From the NCBI GenBank assembly GCA_947383065.1, contig CANDCB010000053.1:1-6591 (forward strand): a stretch of DNA of 6,591 bases, written 5' to 3'. The notes beneath the pieces are model-generated. The model worked only from the letters and a program-made list of their open reading frames with translations, was not told where the DNA came from and did no database searches. This document shows, piece by piece, positions 5,750-6,591 of the stretch; the first letter of the stretch is position 1, and each line of letters begins with the position of its first letter. Source of the stretch: an uncultured Bacillota bacterium (lineage in GTDB: Bacteria > Bacillota_I > Bacilli_A > RF39 > UBA660). Made by a program: the position numbers and the translations under genes.

Positions 5750-6052
5750 ATGGGTGCATTAAGAATGGATAGTGCTGAACTAAATAATTTAGGTAATAAC
5801 ATTATTTCAAATGCAAATAGTTTTGATACTTTAATATCAAGTTTCAAAAATGCTTATGAAGCAATTACTGCAGCTGGAACTTGGGATGGTGAAGATTCAA
5901 ACAAATTTAATGAAGCAGCAGCTAAATTTAGAGCAGATCTTGAAAGAGCTTCTAATATTGTAAGAGAAGTAGGTACAGATTTAGTTAGAACTGCAAGTGA
6001 TTATGATGAAACTCAATCTGGTGTATCATCAAATATTGGATCAATGTTATAA
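5750..6052 (+). CDS. WXG100 (ESAT-6/EsxA-like) type VII secretion protein
   Basis: A 100-residue protein, exactly the family size, with two long amphipathic helices joined by a turn carrying the signature Trp45-Asp46-Gly47 (GTWDGEDSNKF). No signal peptide is present; WXG100 proteins leave the cell as dimers through the type VII (ESX/Yuk) system. The N-terminal helix has a MDSAEL start typical of the family, and the second helix is charged and alanine-rich. The C-terminal secretion motif YxxxD/E is not met: Tyr85 is followed by Gln at +4 (YDETQ). The next gene product has that motif, so the two may be exported as a heterodimer with the signal on the partner. It is first in its transcript, behind two promoters and a strong ribosome site. 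The ESX motor genes are not in the window, so whether it is an effector, chaperone or structural substrate cannot be said. Confidence 0.93.
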   Translation: MGALRMDSAELNNLGNNIISNANSFDTLISSFKNAYEAITAAGTWDGEDSNKFNEAAAKFRADLERASNIVREVGTDLVRTASDYDETQSGVSSNIGSML

Positions 6053-6078
6053 GAAAAATTAAAAGGAGATGTGAATTT

Positions 6079-6384
6079 ATGAACGTATTTGACTATGCGG
6101 CATTTAATGAACAATATAATATCTTAAATAATATTATTGGTGGTGGAGAAAGTGATCCTTCTACTATTAATGGTGTTATTGCAAATAGTAATCGTGCTAT
6201 AGCAGATGGTTTAGAATATGCTGCTAATAGTTCTTGGGCAAGTTCTAAATTAAATGAATGGAATGAATTAATGCCTAGTTTAAATGCTCAATTAGCTAAT
6301 TTAGCTACTTTATTACAACAAGCTAAAGCAGCAGCTGATGCATATAATCAATTTGAACAATCTCATACTGGTATTAATGCTTAG
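6079..6384 (+). CDS. Divergent WXG100-like protein, likely partner of the preceding gene
   Basis: A 101-residue, all-helical protein 26 bases after the first WXG100 gene, with AAGGAG (6063-6068) ten bases before the ATG. It has no signal peptide. The position of the turn motif holds Trp53-Ala54-Ser55 (NSSWASSKLNEW), so the Gly of WXG is replaced by Ser, and a second Trp lies at 61. The C-terminal helix ends with Tyr89-Asn-Gln-Phe-Glu93, a match to the YxxxD/E export signal of type VII substrates. Residues about 20-32 form a Gly/Ser/Pro loop (GGGESDPST), giving a longer N-terminal part than in typical EsxA. Size, tandem placement and complementary motifs suggest an EsxB-like partner for the first protein. 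It is more divergent, so a distinct helical type VII substrate family is possible. Confidence 0.8.
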   Translation: MNVFDYAAFNEQYNILNNIIGGGESDPSTINGVIANSNRAIADGLEYAANSSWASSKLNEWNELMPSLNAQLANLATLLQQAKAAADAYNQFEQSHTGINA

Positions 6385-6391
6385 TATGAAT

Positions 6392-6415
6392 AATGTACTA
6401 TTAAATTAGTACATT
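6392..6415 (+). promoter_or_regulatory. Short RNA hairpin 1, overlapping hairpin 2
   Basis: AATGTACTA (6392-6400) and TAGTACATT (6407-6415) form a perfect 9-bp stem with a six-base loop, eight bases after the stop of the second WXG100-like gene. Its right arm is the same sequence that opens the larger hairpin at 6407, so both cannot form at once. No T-run follows, so it is not a terminator by itself; an anti-terminator or switching role is inferred. Confidence 0.55.
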
Positions 6416-6456
6416 GTAAGTTGCTAATAATTTAGCGATTTACAATGTATTATTTT
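6407..6456 (+). terminator. Long RNA hairpin 2 between the second and third ESX genes (weak or regulated terminator?)
   Basis: The arms 6407-6427 and 6432-6452 pair over 21 positions, including perfect TACATTGTAA/TTACAATGTA and three G-T pairs, around a TAAT loop. Only four T follow (6453-6456), and the ribosome site of the next gene starts at 6457. It may be a leaky terminator that lowers expression of the downstream gene, or a barrier protecting the 3' end of an abundant WXG100 mRNA. Hairpin 1 would compete with it. Confidence 0.6.
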
Positions 6457-6474
6457 AGGAAAGATGGTGAGTAT

Positions 6475-6591
6475 ATGGCTAATTGGGATTTTACAGTTGA
6501 TAGTGATATACAAAGAGAGTTAGCTGATAACTTAGAGAATAAAGCTAATAATTATGAAGAACGTGTTCATGATATGTATTCTCAAATTAAT
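6475..6591 (+). CDS. Small helical protein of the ESX cluster, N-terminal part only (3' end outside window)
   Basis: The first 39 codons are open to the window edge. The start is supported by AGGAAAG (6457-6463) and a closer GGTGA (6466-6470). The peptide begins MANWDFTVDSD, with Trp4, and continues as a charged amphipathic helix (QRELADNLENKANNYEERV). It has no signal peptide. Its position right behind two WXG100-type genes and its helical character suggest a further type VII substrate, a small LXG-associated partner, or the start of a longer effector. Too little is visible to choose. It is separated from the upstream pair by a strong hairpin, so its level may be set independently. Confidence 0.6.
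   Translation, partial: MANWDFTVDSDIQRELADNLENKANNYEERVHDMYSQIN

Noticed and set aside
5658..5762. Small open frame of 34 codons (starting MMMLDRGVWYNQ) upstream of and overlapping the first WXG100 gene
   Set aside because: The AAGGG before it is one base from the ATG, too close to act as a ribosome site. The frame contains a candidate -10 and the WXG100 ribosome site translated as Gly-Gly-Gly, and the peptide is not recognisable.
1..6591. CRISPR arrays, tRNA or rRNA genes, insertion sequences
   Set aside because: No regularly spaced direct repeats, no cloverleaf-like or conserved rRNA stretches, and no transposase motifs or terminal inverted repeats were seen on reading both strands.

Overview
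The window is very AT-rich, with A/T-ending codons throughout. TGG is used for Trp and TGA serves as a real stop (end of the TadZ-like gene), so it reads under the standard bacterial code and not a Mycoplasma code. Strong Gram-positive Shine-Dalgarno sites (AGGTGA, AAAGGAG, GGAGGTGG), a YfhO-type membrane glycosyltransferase and WXG100 proteins point to a low-GC Bacillota, most plausibly an uncultured host-associated Bacilli/Erysipelotrichia-like lineage. That placement is inference. Every supported gene is on the + strand.

Region 1 (1-1180) is the C-terminal part of a YfhO-family membrane protein whose 5' end lies outside the window. Region 2 (about 1238-4121) is a five-gene operon with its own promoter and a clear terminator: two short single-span pilin-like proteins that are paralogues of each other, two longer single-span pilin-like proteins that are also paralogues of each other, and a TadZ/CpaE-like protein (degenerate receiver plus deviant ParA/MinD-type ATPase). 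It looks like the structural-subunit and localisation part of a Tad-type pilus. The motor ATPase, platform proteins and prepilin peptidase are not in the window.

Region 3 (about 4147-5594) is a monocistronic unit, with an extended -10 promoter and a terminator overlapping the stop codon. It encodes a 454-residue protein with a HipA-like kinase fold and a C-terminal membrane anchor. The expected catalytic Asp and His, and the second metal-binding Asp, are all Asn, so it reads as a membrane-anchored pseudokinase. Region 4 (5614-6591) is the start of an ESX/type VII secretion-type cluster: a canonical WXG100 protein, a divergent WXG100-like partner carrying a C-terminal YxxxE signal, an intergenic region with two overlapping and mutually exclusive RNA hairpins, and the first 39 codons of a third small helical protein.

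Together the window is a cell-surface and secretion neighbourhood. The most novel elements are the HipA-like pseudokinase placed just before WXG100 genes, and the pilin cassette made of two duplicated pairs sharing one unusual leader (MK-E/Q-A/S).
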